Below, one piece after another: positions 1 through 8,155 of a stretch of DNA of 64,000 bases; position 1 is the first letter of the stretch, and the number at the start of each line of letters is the position of its first letter. The position numbers were made by a program, and so were the translations under genes. Source of the DNA: an uncultured Clostridia bacterium (GTDB lineage: Bacteria; Bacillota; Clostridia; Oscillospirales; Acutalibacteraceae); NCBI GenBank assembly GCA_947589575.1, contig CANQBM010000002.1, positions 227,793 through 291,792 of the forward strand, in the 5' to 3' direction. The notes beneath the pieces are model-generated. The model had not been told where the DNA came from. It was given only the letters and a program-made list of their open reading frames with translations, and did no database searches.

Positions 1-1034
1 AAATCAAATCCGCAGTTTGCGGCAGCATTCTTAACAAGGTATTTAACGCCCCAGTCATGCTGAACCGTTCCGGAAAGGTCACGGTCATATACTGCCATAT
101 CCTCTAAATCACGGAAAGTGTCAAGAGCAATAACCGCAGTAGGCAAATCCTTAAGTTCCTTCTCATGAGCCTTTACATACGCTTTAGCTCCTCGAAGTCC
201 GGCCTCCTCAGAGCCTGAGCAAATCATAACAAGCTCTGTATTTTCAAATTCAATACCGGCCTCGGAAAGAGCCTTGATTGTACCCATACCGGTGTAACAG
301 CCTGACAGGTTGTCTGACGCTCCCGGTACAGATTTAGTCCAGCTTTGGAAGAACAAAAATGCAAGCTCAAAAGGAATAAATACACAGCTGACAACAAAAA
401 GAGCAATAAAAAATCCCTTTGCTTTTTCAATGTCCATCGCCGCGCCGCCCTTGCCTGCAATAATACATACAACTGCGAAAACCGTCTGAACAACAAGACC
501 TACTACGGCAGGAATTTCAACAAAAAGCTTTGCCTGCAAACCGCCCATAAGATAATTCAATGTCCATTCAAACTGACTGTCCGAATGTCCTATCATAATA
601 AGTCTTTGCTTAACCTCGCCCTTAGGACTTTTTGTTGCAATCATATTGTGCGATGTCTGCTTCGGAAAGAGAAAGTCGTCAAACTGCTTATACATCAAAA
701 ATTCAAACAAAAGCGGAATAAACGCGAGCACACAGAGAACGAGCGCGGCAACGGGAGATGCAAACCAGTTCACAAATACCGACGCAACGCCGCATACAAC
801 CGTAAACGGTATAAAGCCCATAAAGCCCTGTCTGTGTAAGGTAAAGGATTCAATCTCTGTCTTGTCGCAGTAGTTTTTCATATCCTTTTCCATCCACTGC
901 TGAGCACGGAGTTCCTCGGGTGAACCCGGTTTACGCGGACCTATTTTTTTACATATCTTTGTGATACCCTTTACGGCATATTCCGTGTTTTTCTGAATAT
1001 CAATTTTTTCGGAATATTCCTTAGCAATTTTCAT
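1..1034 (-). CDS. M28-family zinc peptidase, membrane-associated (3' end outside window)
   Basis: The gene starts at 1034 (ATG, GGAGGAG-type ribosome site just upstream) and runs off the left edge, so the C-terminus is missing. About 344 residues are visible. A soluble N-terminus (residues 1-70) is followed by hydrophobic segments near 73-115 and again near 175-230, inserted into an M28-like metallopeptidase fold. Zinc-ligand motifs are present in order: GHSDS near residue 150, GASDNLSG near 240 and SGSEEAGLRG near 275. This fits an aminopeptidase or amidohydrolase of the M28/M20 clan with membrane helices. The substrate is not deducible. It is probably monocistronic, with its own TTGCAA-17-TACAAT promoter. 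Confidence 0.8.
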   Translation of the reverse strand, partial: MKIAKEYSEKIDIQKNTEYAVKGITKICKKIGPRKPGSPEELRAQQWMEKDMKNYCDKTEIESFTLHRQGFMGFIPFTVVCGVASVFVNWFASPVAALVLCVLAFIPLLFEFLMYKQFDDFLFPKQTSHNMIATKSPKGEVKQRLIMIGHSDSQFEWTLNYLMGGLQAKLFVEIPAVVGLVVQTVFAVVCIIAGKGGAAMDIEKAKGFFIALFVVSCVFIPFELAFLFFQSWTKSVPGASDNLSGCYTGMGTIKALSEAGIEFENTELVMICSGSEEAGLRGAKAYVKAHEKELKDLPTAVIALDTFRDLEDMAVYDRDLSGTVQHDWGVKYLVKNAAANCGFD

Positions 1035-1065
1035 ATACTGCTCCTCCAAATTAATTATTGAGTTA

Positions 1066-1094
1066 ATTGTATCATACAAAAGAGCTTATTGCAA
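1066..1094 (-). promoter_or_regulatory. Promoter of the M28 peptidase gene
   Basis: On the minus strand, TTGCAA (1089-1094) and TACAAT (1066-1071) are separated by exactly 17 bases and lie about 30 bases upstream of the peptidase start codon. Sigma-A type. Confidence 0.6.
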
Positions 1095-1104
1095 GAAACA
1101 TTTG

Positions 1105-2346
1105 TTAATCCGATAAATGATGAATAAAAAGTCCCGAAAGGAGTTTAGGCTCAAACCATGTCGATTTGGGAGGCATAATGAGCCCCGCGTCGGCAATCGC
1201 CATCAAATCATCAACAGTTGTTGGATACATAGCAAAAGCAAGCTGCATATCCGAGCCTGTTCTTTTCTCAAGTTCGTCTAATCCGCGAATGCCCCCGATA
1301 AAATCAATTCTTTCATCATTTTTAGGATTAGTTATATTCAGTATCGGAGCAAGAACGTAATCCTGAAGAATTGACACATCAAGTCTTTTAACGGGGTCAA
1401 GATTATTAATTATTTTATCCCTTGCCTCAAGACTGTACCACTGATTTTTAATTAGCATACCGAACGTGTGTTTTTTTTCAGGCTTGAATCTTCCGTTTTG
1501 TTTTGCAACAATAAAATTGTCAGAAATCTTTTCAATAAATTCATCGGTGCTTAAACCGTTAAGATCCCTTACAACACGGTTATAATCCATTATTTCAAGC
1601 TGATCGTCGGGAAAAGCAACGGCAAGAAAAAAGTTAAATTCCTCCTCGCCCGTGTAATCAGGCTCAGCCTCTCTTCGCATCTGACCCACTTTTACGGCGG
1701 AAGCACATCTGTGGTGTCCGTCGGCTATGTACATAGACGGCACGCTTTCAAAAAGTGCTGAAAGCTTTGATACAACAGCGCTGTCATCAACAACCCAAAC
1801 AGTTTGCAAAACATCATCAGCCGTAAAATCATATGCAGGCTCATGACTGTCAATCCATTCATTAACAATATCGTTTATTTGATTGCTTTTTCGGTAGGTT
1901 AAAAAAATCGGTCCTGTGTTTGCATTGCAAATATCAACATGGCGGATACGGTCAACCTCTTTTTTTGCCAGAGTATGCTCATGCTTTTTTATAACATTGT
2001 TTATATAATCGTCAATCGATGCGCATCCTGCAATACCCGTCTGAGCTCTTCCGTTCATAATCTGCCTGTAGATATAAAAACATCTTGCCTTATCCTGCAC
2101 CAAGTCGCCCTCAGTTTCAAGCTTCAAAAGATTTTGCTTTGCTTTTTCATAAACAGCATCGTCATAAATATCCGTACCTGTCGGCAAATCAATTTCAGCC
2201 TTATCCACATGGAGAAAGGAAAACGGATTATCCTTAACCATTTCCCTTGCCTCGTCACTGTTCATAACATCATACGGCAAAGCGGGTATCAGCGCCTGCT
2301 TGTCTACAGACGGTCTGAACGCCCTAAAGCTCCTAAATACCGCCAT
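1105..2346 (-). CDS. DUF1015 family protein
   Basis: A 413-residue protein whose length and N-terminus (MAVFRSFRAFRP, then ALPYDVM) match the DUF1015 family, a conserved cytoplasmic family in Clostridia and other bacteria. A central YIADGHHRCASA motif near residue 205 is the family hallmark and suggests a metal or phosphate site. No reaction is established for the family as far as I know, though it is often placed near serine/vitamin metabolism genes. It follows coaX after 13 bases and is likely the last gene of the ECF-coaX operon. The start at 2346 has an AGGAGG-type ribosome site. Confidence 0.85.
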   Translation of the reverse strand: MAVFRSFRAFRPSVDKQALIPALPYDVMNSDEAREMVKDNPFSFLHVDKAEIDLPTGTDIYDDAVYEKAKQNLLKLETEGDLVQDKARCFYIYRQIMNGRAQTGIAGCASIDDYINNVIKKHEHTLAKKEVDRIRHVDICNANTGPIFLTYRKSNQINDIVNEWIDSHEPAYDFTADDVLQTVWVVDDSAVVSKLSALFESVPSMYIADGHHRCASAVKVGQMRREAEPDYTGEEEFNFFLAVAFPDDQLEIMDYNRVVRDLNGLSTDEFIEKISDNFIVAKQNGRFKPEKKHTFGMLIKNQWYSLEARDKIINNLDPVKRLDVSILQDYVLAPILNITNPKNDERIDFIGGIRGLDELEKRTGSDMQLAFAMYPTTVDDLMAIADAGLIMPPKSTWFEPKLLSGLFIHHLSD

Positions 2347-2359
2347 TTTTCACATCCTC

Positions 2360-3124
2360 CTACTTGTTCTTTTCATATATCAGACGAAGTCCGTCAATAA
2401 GAAGATTTCTGTCAACGATAACATCGCTTTCACAATATTTTGCAATAACGCTGCCTAATCCGCCGGTGATAATTACAGTAGTCTTTTGTCCGAGCTCTGC
2501 CTCAAACCTTTTTATTAGACCATCTATCATAGCGGCTGCTCCGAAAACAGTACCGCTTCTCATTGAATCAACTGTATTTGCTCCGATAGCGCTGTCCGGC
2601 GCAATAATCTCAATTTGGGGCAGCTGCGCCGTTGACGAGGTAAGCGCGTTCAATGCAGTTTTTACTCCGCACATGATCGCTCCGCCGAGAAACCGACCGT
2701 CAGCGTCAATAACAGAAGCGGTCGTTGCAGTACCCAAATCAAAAAGAATTTGCGGACACGGGTATTTTGCAACGCTTGCAACGGCTCCCACAACCATATC
2801 AGCGCCTAATTCAGCGGGATTATTAATTTTTATATTTAGTCCCGTTTTAACTCCCGGTCCCACAACTATGGGCTTTTTTCCTGTAATAATCAAAAGCGCC
2901 TTTGATATTGTTCTGTTAAGCGGGGGCACAACTGACGAAAGCACACTGCCCTCAATATCATTTACATCTATATTACAGATTTTAAAAATACTATTGAATT
3001 TAATCGCGTACTCCTCGGCGGAATCCTCCGCCGCAGTGGAAAGACGGCACTCGTTAATAAGTTTTTCGCCTTCCAAAAAGCCTAAAACAATATTTGTGTT
3101 TCCGACATCTATTGCAACAATCAT
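2360..3124 (-). CDS. coaX: Type III pantothenate kinase
   Basis: Phosphorylates pantothenate with ATP, the first step of coenzyme A synthesis. The 254-residue length is typical of CoaX. The N-terminal MIVAIDVGNTN motif is the ASKHA-fold phosphate-binding loop, and LFDLGTATT near residue 130 is the second phosphate-binding element. Type III enzymes are not feedback-inhibited by CoA and need a monovalent cation (family knowledge). The start codon overlaps the stop of the upstream ECF S-component gene by four bases (ATGA), so the two are translationally coupled. That pairing suggests the transporter brings in pantothenate or a related vitamin. Confidence 0.93.
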   Translation of the reverse strand: MIVAIDVGNTNIVLGFLEGEKLINECRLSTAAEDSAEEYAIKFNSIFKICNIDVNDIEGSVLSSVVPPLNRTISKALLIITGKKPIVVGPGVKTGLNIKINNPAELGADMVVGAVASVAKYPCPQILFDLGTATTASVIDADGRFLGGAIMCGVKTALNALTSSTAQLPQIEIIAPDSAIGANTVDSMRSGTVFGAAAMIDGLIKRFEAELGQKTTVIITGGLGSVIAKYCESDVIVDRNLLIDGLRLIYEKNK

Positions 3125-3699
3125 TTATTTTCCTTTCTTCCTATACCTATAAGCTTAACAATCACAGGTGAAAGAATAATATTTACGACAAGCTCGAATA
3201 TAAAGTTCATACCCACAAGACCTACAATCATATAGGTTCCTACAGATGAACCAAAGCCTGCTCCCTCTGCCCACTGTTTTATGGTATCCATAAAGAAAAC
3301 CGAGCATCCCAAAAGAAATACACCTGTATTAGCTACCGGGCATACAACTGCAGCTGCAACTGTTGCGGCTGTCTTGTTTTTCTTTTCAATGAGACTGTAA
3401 ACTAAACCGGCAGCCAGGCCTGCAAGTAAGCCCTTTAAAAGTACGGTTATAACTGTTCCGGCAGGATTAACCGCTAAAAACGCAGCCGCATCTCCTGACA
3501 AAAGAACTGTAACACCGAAGGCTAAACCAAGCCATGCGCCCGACCATTTACCATATAGCGCCGCGCCGACTACTATTGGAATAAGTACAAGCGAGATTGA
3601 AAAAGGACCGAATTTGATAAAGCTTCCCAAAAGCTGCAATACTACAACTATAGCTGTAAACAAACCGACCCCGGCAATTTTTTTTGTGTTTTTGTTCAT
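3121..3699 (-). CDS. ECF transporter S component, probably pantothenate
   Basis: A 192-residue, very hydrophobic protein with about six membrane helices, short loops and a positively charged C-terminus (IGIGRKENK), the plan of an energy-coupling-factor substrate-binding (S) subunit. ECF S components bind a vitamin and share a common EcfA/A'/T module encoded elsewhere. Coupling to coaX by a four-base overlap makes pantothenate (PanT-like) the most reasonable substrate, but this is inferred from context. It is the first gene of the operon, behind a strong promoter and a ~100-base structured leader. Confidence 0.75.
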   Translation of the reverse strand: MNKNTKKIAGVGLFTAIVVVLQLLGSFIKFGPFSISLVLIPIVVGAALYGKWSGAWLGLAFGVTVLLSGDAAAFLAVNPAGTVITVLLKGLLAGLAAGLVYSLIEKKNKTAATVAAAVVCPVANTGVFLLGCSVFFMDTIKQWAEGAGFGSSVGTYMIVGLVGMNFIFELVVNIILSPVIVKLIGIGRKENK

Positions 3700-3728
3700 A
3701 TTAAATTTTCCTTTCTGCTACTGTTCCT

Positions 3729-3790
3729 GGGCGTCGCCGTAAAACACAAAATAAAATACGGCTTAGCCCGACAAATAATTATTTTTGTCG
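3729..3790 (-). promoter_or_regulatory. Structured 5' leader of the ECF-coaX operon
   Basis: In the minus-strand transcript a first hairpin (CGACAAA...TTTGTCG, 3769-3790) is followed directly by a second one. The second has an outer helix GGGC (3766-3769) with GCCC (3729-3732), an internal loop TAA/GAC, and an inner helix GCCGTA with TACGGC. The TAA/GAC loop matches the recurrent UAA/GAN RNA motif. It could be a ligand-sensing or protein-binding leader; I cannot assign it to a known riboswitch class. Confidence 0.4.
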
Positions 3791-3809
3791 CGGATACAAT
3801 GCGTATAGT

Positions 3810-3838
3810 ATTATATTACATTAAATGAACAATGTAAA
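3810..3838 (-). promoter_or_regulatory. Promoter of the ECF-coaX-DUF1015 operon
   Basis: Minus-strand TTTACA (3833-3838) and a perfect TATAAT (3810-3815) with a 17-base spacer, placing the transcription start near 3803 and leaving a leader of about 100 bases. Confidence 0.7.
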
Positions 3839-3844
3839 GAAAAA

Positions 3845-3868
3845 AGCACTCCAAAATTTAGGAGTGCT
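3845..3868 (-). terminator. Terminator of the phage-derived operon
   Basis: Eight-base-pair stem AGCACTCC/GGAGTGCT with an 8-base loop, followed on the minus strand by TTTTTT. It ends the phage-derived operon and insulates it from the ECF promoter immediately downstream. Confidence 0.8.
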
Positions 3869-3879
3869 CATATTTTTTA

Positions 3880-4362
3880 TCATCTGAACATTACATAATG
3901 GTAAGCTACGCTCGATTCATTAAGATTTGAATATTCGTTTGCTGTCATTGCTGTTACGCTCTGGTTAACCGTAAAACTCTTTCTGTCATCGTTAAGTTTA
4001 ACACCGAGCGAATTTGCAAAAAATCCGAAAAATCCGAAATAGTTATTCTTTTTAGAATCGGAAAACCGGGCAACGGTTATGGTTCTGTTGTTTGCAAAGA
4101 CAAAGCCTATTCTCGCTTCAAAAGGGCAGTTTGTTTTAATAACCCTCGATGTCGTGCCGTCACCGTAATACATACCCGTAAACATATAATTGTTCCATTT
4201 GTCCCTTTCGCTTTGCTCAATATGTACTACCGTGTCCTCCGTGTGCTCGGTAATCGCTCTTTCAATGATTTCGTTATCAGTATTAAAATCAATTCTTTCA
4301 GGCTTGTCAGAGCCTATCCAGCTGTTCAGATTCAATTTTTTTGTTTTGTTTGTACTGCTCAT
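3880..4362 (-). CDS. Tail-fibre or receptor-binding-like protein, last gene of the cassette
   Basis: 160 residues. The N-terminal third (NSWIGSDKPERIDFNTD, then IIERAITEHT) is of the kind seen at the start of Clostridial phage fibre and distal-tail proteins. The rest is predicted beta-rich (GMYYGDGTTSR, IGFVFANNRT, FGFFGFFANSLGV) and has no recognised catalytic motif. It is short for a true fibre, so it may be a reduced baseplate-attached binding protein. It follows the DUF2313-like gene by 15 bases and precedes the terminator. The function is assigned mainly by position. Confidence 0.5.
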   Translation of the reverse strand: MSSTNKTKKLNLNSWIGSDKPERIDFNTDNEIIERAITEHTEDTVVHIEQSERDKWNNYMFTGMYYGDGTTSRVIKTNCPFEARIGFVFANNRTITVARFSDSKKNNYFGFFGFFANSLGVKLNDDRKSFTVNQSVTAMTANEYSNLNESSVAYHYVMFR

Positions 4363-4377
4363 TTTTCCCTCCGTAAG

Positions 4378-4935
4378 TTATTCTAAAGTGTCAAGAACAT
4401 CAAAGCTGAGTTTTAAATTGTCGTAATCCTCAAAAAGATACGGCGAAGAATCCCAGTAATCAAAATCCATGCCGTTTCCGCCGAATGAAACGACGGTACA
4501 GGGCAGTAAATACTTTTCAAGAATCTTACCGAGCGCGGAAAGTATGCCGATATTGCCTTTTATTGAACCTCTTATTGTAATTCTGAAATTATCGACTGTC
4601 ATTGAAAAGCCTTTTGCAAGTCCCTCAATTTCATCTGTCATAGTGCCGAAAACATAGTCGCCGTACCGCTGACTTAGTCCTTCTTTTATGAGGCGATGCT
4701 TTTCACTGTCGCTGAGACTGCCGTCAATTCCCAAAAGTTCGCAGAAAAGCGAAAGCCCTATTCCCGATGCGGTATCTGCAAAAATCTGACTGAAAATCAA
4801 ATCCAGCTTGTTTTGCAAAGCGCTTATTGCCGTACAATATGCCATAAGTTCGCCTTTTTCGCTCGTACCGTCTCCAGCAGAAACGCCGAGCTTTTCAAAC
4901 AATGCCGAAAGTCTTAAATAAATTTCATCATTCAT
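4378..4935 (-). CDS. Baseplate wedge protein, phage tail protein I / DUF2313-like
   Basis: 185 residues, directly after the J-like gene with an 8-base overlap, the standard J-I order of contractile-tail baseplates. The sequence (RLSALFEKLG start, then an alpha-helical region, then GFSMTVDNFRITI and a hydrophobic ILEKYLLPCTVVSF segment) fits the DUF2313/YmfQ type, whose C-terminus typically holds the fibre. Role: structural baseplate component. The ATG at 4935 is used, with a GGTGG ribosome site 10 bases upstream. Similarity is judged by eye and by position. Confidence 0.6.
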   Translation of the reverse strand: MNDEIYLRLSALFEKLGVSAGDGTSEKGELMAYCTAISALQNKLDLIFSQIFADTASGIGLSLFCELLGIDGSLSDSEKHRLIKEGLSQRYGDYVFGTMTDEIEGLAKGFSMTVDNFRITIRGSIKGNIGILSALGKILEKYLLPCTVVSFGGNGMDFDYWDSSPYLFEDYDNLKLSFDVLDTLE

Positions 4936-6001
4936 TAAAGCAGTTCACCACCAGCTTTTCAAGATGAAGACAGCTCTTGCTTTCGCAGGGAACAACCTCG
5001 CCGAACGCCTCATTTGAATATACATTAAAACTGCTTATTCCCTCAAGCGAAAGCATTTTTTTTGATATTGTGTTAAGTATAAGCGCTCTTCCTATTCTGC
5101 ACGCCGAGCAAAACTCCCTGACAGTATCTTCTATTTGATTTTTTATCTCTTCTTTGTTAAAACCCGCGCGTATATCCGCTTCAACCGTTATTGAAAAATT
5201 CTGAAGCTGAGCCACCTGAACATCAACGTCCGCGCCTGTAAGCTCGCTTATCCCTATCGCGTTTTTTATCTGCTCTGACTGCGCGGATGAAAGCGAATTT
5301 GTTTTTGTTGCCACAATAGCAACAATTTTGCCGGGATTTTGAGCGTTCGGTATATAACAATCTGTTACAAAATCGAGCATCATAACGACATTTTCAATCG
5401 ACTGAGTGCTGACTCCGTTTGCGGAAATTGAATAATGCTTCATAATTCTGTCTCTGAATGAGCTGTCGCTCTCATCATCATAACCGCCCGAAAATGCAGA
5501 TTCGTTTCTTACACCGCTTACGCCGACGGGCGCGTTGACCATAACCGTTATTTCACCGGCATCTGCATTATAATCATATCCCGTCTCAAGCGCCTGCGCT
5601 TTTACGCAGACACTTGTTTCGCCGGCATTTATCATGCTTTCCTCAACAGTCGCATACTGAAGATAAGGTGAATTTTCAGCGGAACAAACAGTATTTTTAC
5701 CGATTAGGATTTTTTCCAAAGCCGGCTCGTCAACATAAAACGTCAGTACTCCTTGCGCCTTTGAGGCTGTTTTTCTTAAACAATTTCTCACTGCGCCGTG
5801 TTCATCCAAATGTCCGCCTGTCGCTGTCTGAATAAAGGCTTGCCTGAATATGTAATCACCATAGCAGGAAAGAGCAAACAGTTCACTTGCAACCGCCTCA
5901 AATCTTTTTGAAACCGCGGAGTTTTCATCAACCCTTTCACCGCACGCGCTAAAATACGCATTTTTCATACCTTCAAGTATTTCTTCATACGTTTTATTCA
6001 T
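4928..6001 (-). CDS. Baseplate J-like protein
   Basis: 357 residues, the usual size for Mu gp47/PBSX XkdT-type baseplate J proteins. Typical features are the N-terminal helix with FIQTATGGHLDEHGA near residue 60, a beta-rich core with VNAPVGVSGVRNESAFSGG near 155-172, then ESDSSFRDRI and a repeated ferredoxin-like C-terminal part (FSITVEADIRAG). J proteins form the iris-like ring of contractile baseplates. The start overlaps the stop of the gp25-like gene by four bases. Confident as a family assignment. Confidence 0.85.
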   Translation of the reverse strand: MNKTYEEILEGMKNAYFSACGERVDENSAVSKRFEAVASELFALSCYGDYIFRQAFIQTATGGHLDEHGAVRNCLRKTASKAQGVLTFYVDEPALEKILIGKNTVCSAENSPYLQYATVEESMINAGETSVCVKAQALETGYDYNADAGEITVMVNAPVGVSGVRNESAFSGGYDDESDSSFRDRIMKHYSISANGVSTQSIENVVMMLDFVTDCYIPNAQNPGKIVAIVATKTNSLSSAQSEQIKNAIGISELTGADVDVQVAQLQNFSITVEADIRAGFNKEEIKNQIEDTVREFCSACRIGRALILNTISKKMLSLEGISSFNVYSNEAFGEVVPCESKSCLHLEKLVVNCFNE

Positions 6002-6273
6002 ATTTCAATACTCACCTGCCTGTTTTCATTGTTAATCATTACTGTAAAAACAGCGTTTTTATTATTTAACTGAGCGCTTTTTATATATACCCCGTCCATA
6101 CCGTTTACTGCCTGCCTTGCGTAGCAGAGTAATCTTTCAGAATCAATAATATTTTTGTTTCTTATTATATGGCTTCCGTAATTCTTGTCAGGATAAAATT
6201 CTCCGCGCGGACAAAGCAGCGCCGTAACGCAATCGTATAGAACAGAGTTTACGGAAAGCTCGCAATTACTCAT
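5998..6273 (-). CDS. Baseplate gp25/DUF2634-like protein
   Basis: 91 residues from ATG at 6273, chosen over an upstream TTG because GGGGTG lies seven bases before it. It sits immediately upstream of J, where gp25/W (XkdS-type) proteins always lie. GEFYPDKNYGSHI near residues 25-37 corresponds to the conserved loop of that family, and the C-terminal half is an alternating beta pattern (AVFTVMINNENRQVSIEI). Role: joins baseplate wedges to the hub or sheath. It overlaps the preceding gene by 8 bases. Confidence 0.7.
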   Translation of the reverse strand: MSNCELSVNSVLYDCVTALLCPRGEFYPDKNYGSHIIRNKNIIDSERLLCYARQAVNGMDGVYIKSAQLNNKNAVFTVMINNENRQVSIEI

Positions 6274-6622
6274 CGGCAATCACCCCGTCTCTGTTTATTT
6301 CAAGGCCGTTTATTATTACACTTCCGTTTTCTTTTAAATAAACATATGCCCCTGATGATGATTTAATCATTATTTCGCCGGCAGCGATTTCGTCAATATT
6401 CATAAGCGTGCCGATTGCCGCCTGATGACCGTCGCTTTTTGCCAGCAGCATTTCTTCTCCGGCTGGCAGGGAAAAGAAATAGCCGTATGGAGAATATATA
6501 CTGATATTTCTTTCCGTGCCCGTTGATACCGCCTCAACCTGGCCGTTGCTGTTAAGCGTGCTTTTACCCGTCTGCACCGCCGGAGTGTCCTTTGCTTTTG
6601 CAATCTGCCTGCTAATCCACAT
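6266..6622 (-). CDS. Baseplate spike / gpV-like protein
   Basis: 118 residues, small for a spike. An OB-like region (ISIYSPYGYFFSLPAGEEMLL) is followed by short beta-repeat segments (GEIMIKSSSGAYVYLKENGSVIINGLEINRDG) of the kind that form trimeric beta-helical spikes. AAAGGAG lies 7 bases before the ATG at 6622. By position between hub and gp25-like genes it is the membrane-puncturing tip (gpV/XkdR class). The lack of a long N-terminal domain suggests a minimal version. Confidence 0.65.
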   Translation of the reverse strand: MWISRQIAKAKDTPAVQTGKSTLNSNGQVEAVSTGTERNISIYSPYGYFFSLPAGEEMLLAKSDGHQAAIGTLMNIDEIAAGEIMIKSSSGAYVYLKENGSVIINGLEINRDGVIADE

Positions 6623-7562
6623 ATGTTATCTCCTTTAAATCAATTTCTTTTTTTAGCGTCAAGCGTGTAAGCTTTCCCCTTTCATCACTTGTATATTTTT
6701 TCTCAACTAATATGTAATCCTCAAAATCACCTATTTTTGAATTATATGAAAAGCGCTGATACAGCTTTTCCGAAACATAGCCGGCCACCGTTACTTCAAG
6801 TATTTTATAGCTTTCAAATGATGCCTTAAGCCGTTCATAAACCGCGTATTCCCTCTGCCACTGCGGAAGTGAAGTAAGATTTACATACTGTCTTCTCTCA
6901 TTAAGTCTTAAATCATCTTTAACCTGCGCCTTTGTATGCAGCTTATAACCGGCTGATGACGAGGTACGTTTAAATAGTATTTCAGACAGAGGTTCACTCC
7001 TGTTTATGACAGAACAGGCAGATAAAATTTTGTATGAATTAAGAACTTTTATATCGCTGCTTTTTTCATAAAGTTTAATAGTATTTTGAGGCGTAACATA
7101 TATTTCTCCTCCGTCAGTAAGAGATACAAACTGTCCTATCGCCCCAAAGCACGAGGTTCCCTTTGTCACCTCATACTTATCATCGCTTTTAATAAAGGGA
7201 AGCTTACATTCAAATCCAAGAGGCTTCGCAAATGTAAAGCAAAGCTGATTTGCCGTCGGTTTGTTATATGTAAACGGCTGAGCCTCATTGTCAACCAAAA
7301 TCGACGCTGATGACCTTGCGTAAAAATAGATTTCAAAGCCTTTGCTATCCTCTTTTGTTCTTTGACTGTCACAGTAACCGTTAAATAACAGAATTGAATT
7401 TTCATACACCTTAACCGTCACTATTTCGCCGATAGTAGCGCCGCTTTTAAAAACAGCCGAAAAGCAGTCGCAGGCAGCGCCGACAGTCTGGTTAAAATTA
7501 AACTCAATTAAATTTTCAAGCTCATACTCCTTGTCATCAATGGTATTAACAATAATTTTCAT
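6612..7562 (-). CDS. Tail hub protein, gpD/XkdQ-like
   Basis: 316 residues. N-terminal MKIIVNTIDDKEYELENLIEF, a beta-rich first half (ASAVF-type strands, EIYFYARSSASILVDNEAQ) and a conserved middle segment (YNKPTANQLCFTFAKPLGF) match the XkdQ/gpD hub family, which forms the platform carrying the spike. It lies between the LysM protein and the spike gene, the conserved order of contractile injection systems. The start ATG overlaps the stop of the LysM gene (ATGA). Confidence 0.75.
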   Translation of the reverse strand: MKIIVNTIDDKEYELENLIEFNFNQTVGAACDCFSAVFKSGATIGEIVTVKVYENSILLFNGYCDSQRTKEDSKGFEIYFYARSSASILVDNEAQPFTYNKPTANQLCFTFAKPLGFECKLPFIKSDDKYEVTKGTSCFGAIGQFVSLTDGGEIYVTPQNTIKLYEKSSDIKVLNSYKILSACSVINRSEPLSEILFKRTSSSAGYKLHTKAQVKDDLRLNERRQYVNLTSLPQWQREYAVYERLKASFESYKILEVTVAGYVSEKLYQRFSYNSKIGDFEDYILVEKKYTSDERGKLTRLTLKKEIDLKEITYVD

Positions 7563-8065
7563 CTAATTGCCACCCTGCTTCCCTGCGGTATATCAAACGG
7601 AGATTTAAAATCATTGAGCCTCATAATTTCATTTACGGATACATCGCATCTGTTTGCGATTTCAAAAGCGTTTTCGTTTTTTTCCGCATAAGTGTATTTA
7701 AAAAGCCTTTCGGCTTTTCTGCCGGAGCAATCCTCAGTAAATTCAAAGAAGTATAAAATTGAATTTCTTTTCGTATTTTTGCTGAATTTGAATTCAGTAA
7801 AATACGCTTTAACAGGCGGTGCGGACGGCACAAACAGCCATCCTGATTTTTTGCTTTTAAGAAGATTTTGAAGATATGAACAGTATTCCTGCGCGCTGTC
7901 CGCGAAAAATTCTCCTTCGCCTGTGATTTTAACAGGATTTACAGATATATTTTCAACCGCACTGTTTTCGTCAAACACCGGCTTGCTGCAACAATTTGAC
8001 GACGATAAAAATTCTATGCTGGCGGGATTTGCGGGAAACTCAAAATTTTTATACTTAAGCCTCAT
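7559..8065 (-). CDS. LysM-containing baseplate/tail hub adaptor, XkdP-like
   Basis: 168 residues. The first ~110 form an unrecognised beta-rich domain. The last ~45 (KYTYAEKNENAFEIANRCDV, VNEIMRLNDFKSPFDIPQGS) form a LysM motif. In contractile tails the gene before the hub encodes a LysM protein (XkdP, gp53, Afp7-type) that ties hub, spike and sheath initiator together. In a complete phage the tape-measure gene would precede it; here a 29-codon ORF does. Confidence 0.75.
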   Translation of the reverse strand: MRLKYKNFEFPANPASIEFLSSSNCCSKPVFDENSAVENISVNPVKITGEGEFFADSAQEYCSYLQNLLKSKKSGWLFVPSAPPVKAYFTEFKFSKNTKRNSILYFFEFTEDCSGRKAERLFKYTYAEKNENAFEIANRCDVSVNEIMRLNDFKSPFDIPQGSRVAIR

Positions 8066-8155
8066 TTAATCCCCTCCGACGCTCTTATCATACCTCTTTT
8101 GATCAAGTCTTATTATCTCGCTCACCTGTTCGGCAATATTAATTTCTTCATTCAC
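8066..8155 (-). CDS. 29-residue protein where tube, sheath and tape-measure genes would be expected
   Basis: GTG start at 8155 directly after the stop of the preceding gene, with GAGGTGG five bases upstream. The stop (8066-8068) abuts the ATG of the LysM gene. The sequence begins VNEEINIAEQVSEIIRLDQK and ends YDKSVGGD; it is charged and probably helical. It is either a real micro-protein or the retained end of a deleted tail gene such as a tail assembly chaperone or tape measure. Its ribosome site and exact fit between genes argue that it is translated. Confidence 0.5.
   Translation of the reverse strand: MNEEINIAEQVSEIIRLDQKRYDKSVGGD

Noticed and set aside
345..839. Plus-strand frame opposite the M28 peptidase
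   Set aside because: The minus-strand frame across the whole segment carries clear zinc-peptidase motifs; the plus frame is a shadow without a ribosome site.
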